5,629 bases of DNA from Bacteroidota bacterium (lineage in GTDB: Bacteria; Bacteroidota; Bacteroidia; UKL13-3): positions 1 through 5,629 of the forward strand of contig CANFSD010000120.1 in NCBI GenBank assembly GCA_947449515.1, read 5' to 3'. The position numbers were made by a program, and so were the translations under genes. Numbering within the stretch: position 1 is the stretch's first letter; each line of letters opens with the position of its first letter. Positions 5,629 through 5,629 of this stretch are shown one piece after another. Under the pieces are notes generated by a model. That model worked only from the letters and a program-made list of their open reading frames with translations. It made no database searches and was not told the origin of the DNA.

Positions 5629-5629
5629 A

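Noticed and set aside
1..5629. CRISPR array, insertion sequence or prophage
   Set aside because: No regularly spaced repeats, transposase, integrase or terminal inverted repeats were seen on either strand.

Overview
The window looks like chromosomal DNA from a member of the Bacteroidota. The evidence is a type IX secretion (T9SS) C-terminal sorting domain, a Bacteroidota-type RecA, a DUF5777-like beta-barrel beside a YceI-like protein, A-rich start-codon contexts without Shine-Dalgarno sequences, a TAnnTTTG-type -7 promoter box, and AT-rich composition. The order or genus cannot be fixed from this piece. There are no rRNA or tRNA genes, CRISPR arrays, insertion sequences or other clear signs of mobility.

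Layout: (1) Bases 2-1408 (+) are the 3' part of a large secreted multidomain protein. It carries a beta-sandwich-like segment, an OB-fold-like region, an Ig-like DUF5011 domain and a T9SS type A sorting tail, followed by a strong hairpin terminator. (2) A 209-bp intergenic stretch holds three TTCCGA repeats and a long imperfect inverted repeat. It precedes ssb (1618-1968, +), a short single-stranded DNA-binding protein with no acidic C-terminal tip, which has its own terminator. (3) The recA leader carries a good -7 box, a small palindrome next to it and a 28-codon open frame that stops one base before the recA ATG. recA itself is 2191-3222 (+). (4) A hairpin flanked by A and T runs separates recA from a convergent minus-strand gene set.

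The minus-strand set reads right to left: a diheme lipoprotein cut by the window end, a short c-type cytochrome lipoprotein with an unusual CX4CH motif, a DUF5777-like outer-membrane beta-barrel, and a YceI-like periplasmic protein. The first three are 13 and 4 nt apart and look like one transcript. The yceI-like gene follows after 57 nt and may also have its own promoter. All four products carry export signals.

The two halves do different work. ssb and recA form a DNA repair and recombination pair with separate terminators, so they are probably separate transcripts. The minus-strand cluster looks like an envelope redox module: two lipid-anchored heme proteins, a barrel and a lipocalin-like carrier. 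Its biochemical role is not known to me, and it is the best candidate here for an uncharacterised system.
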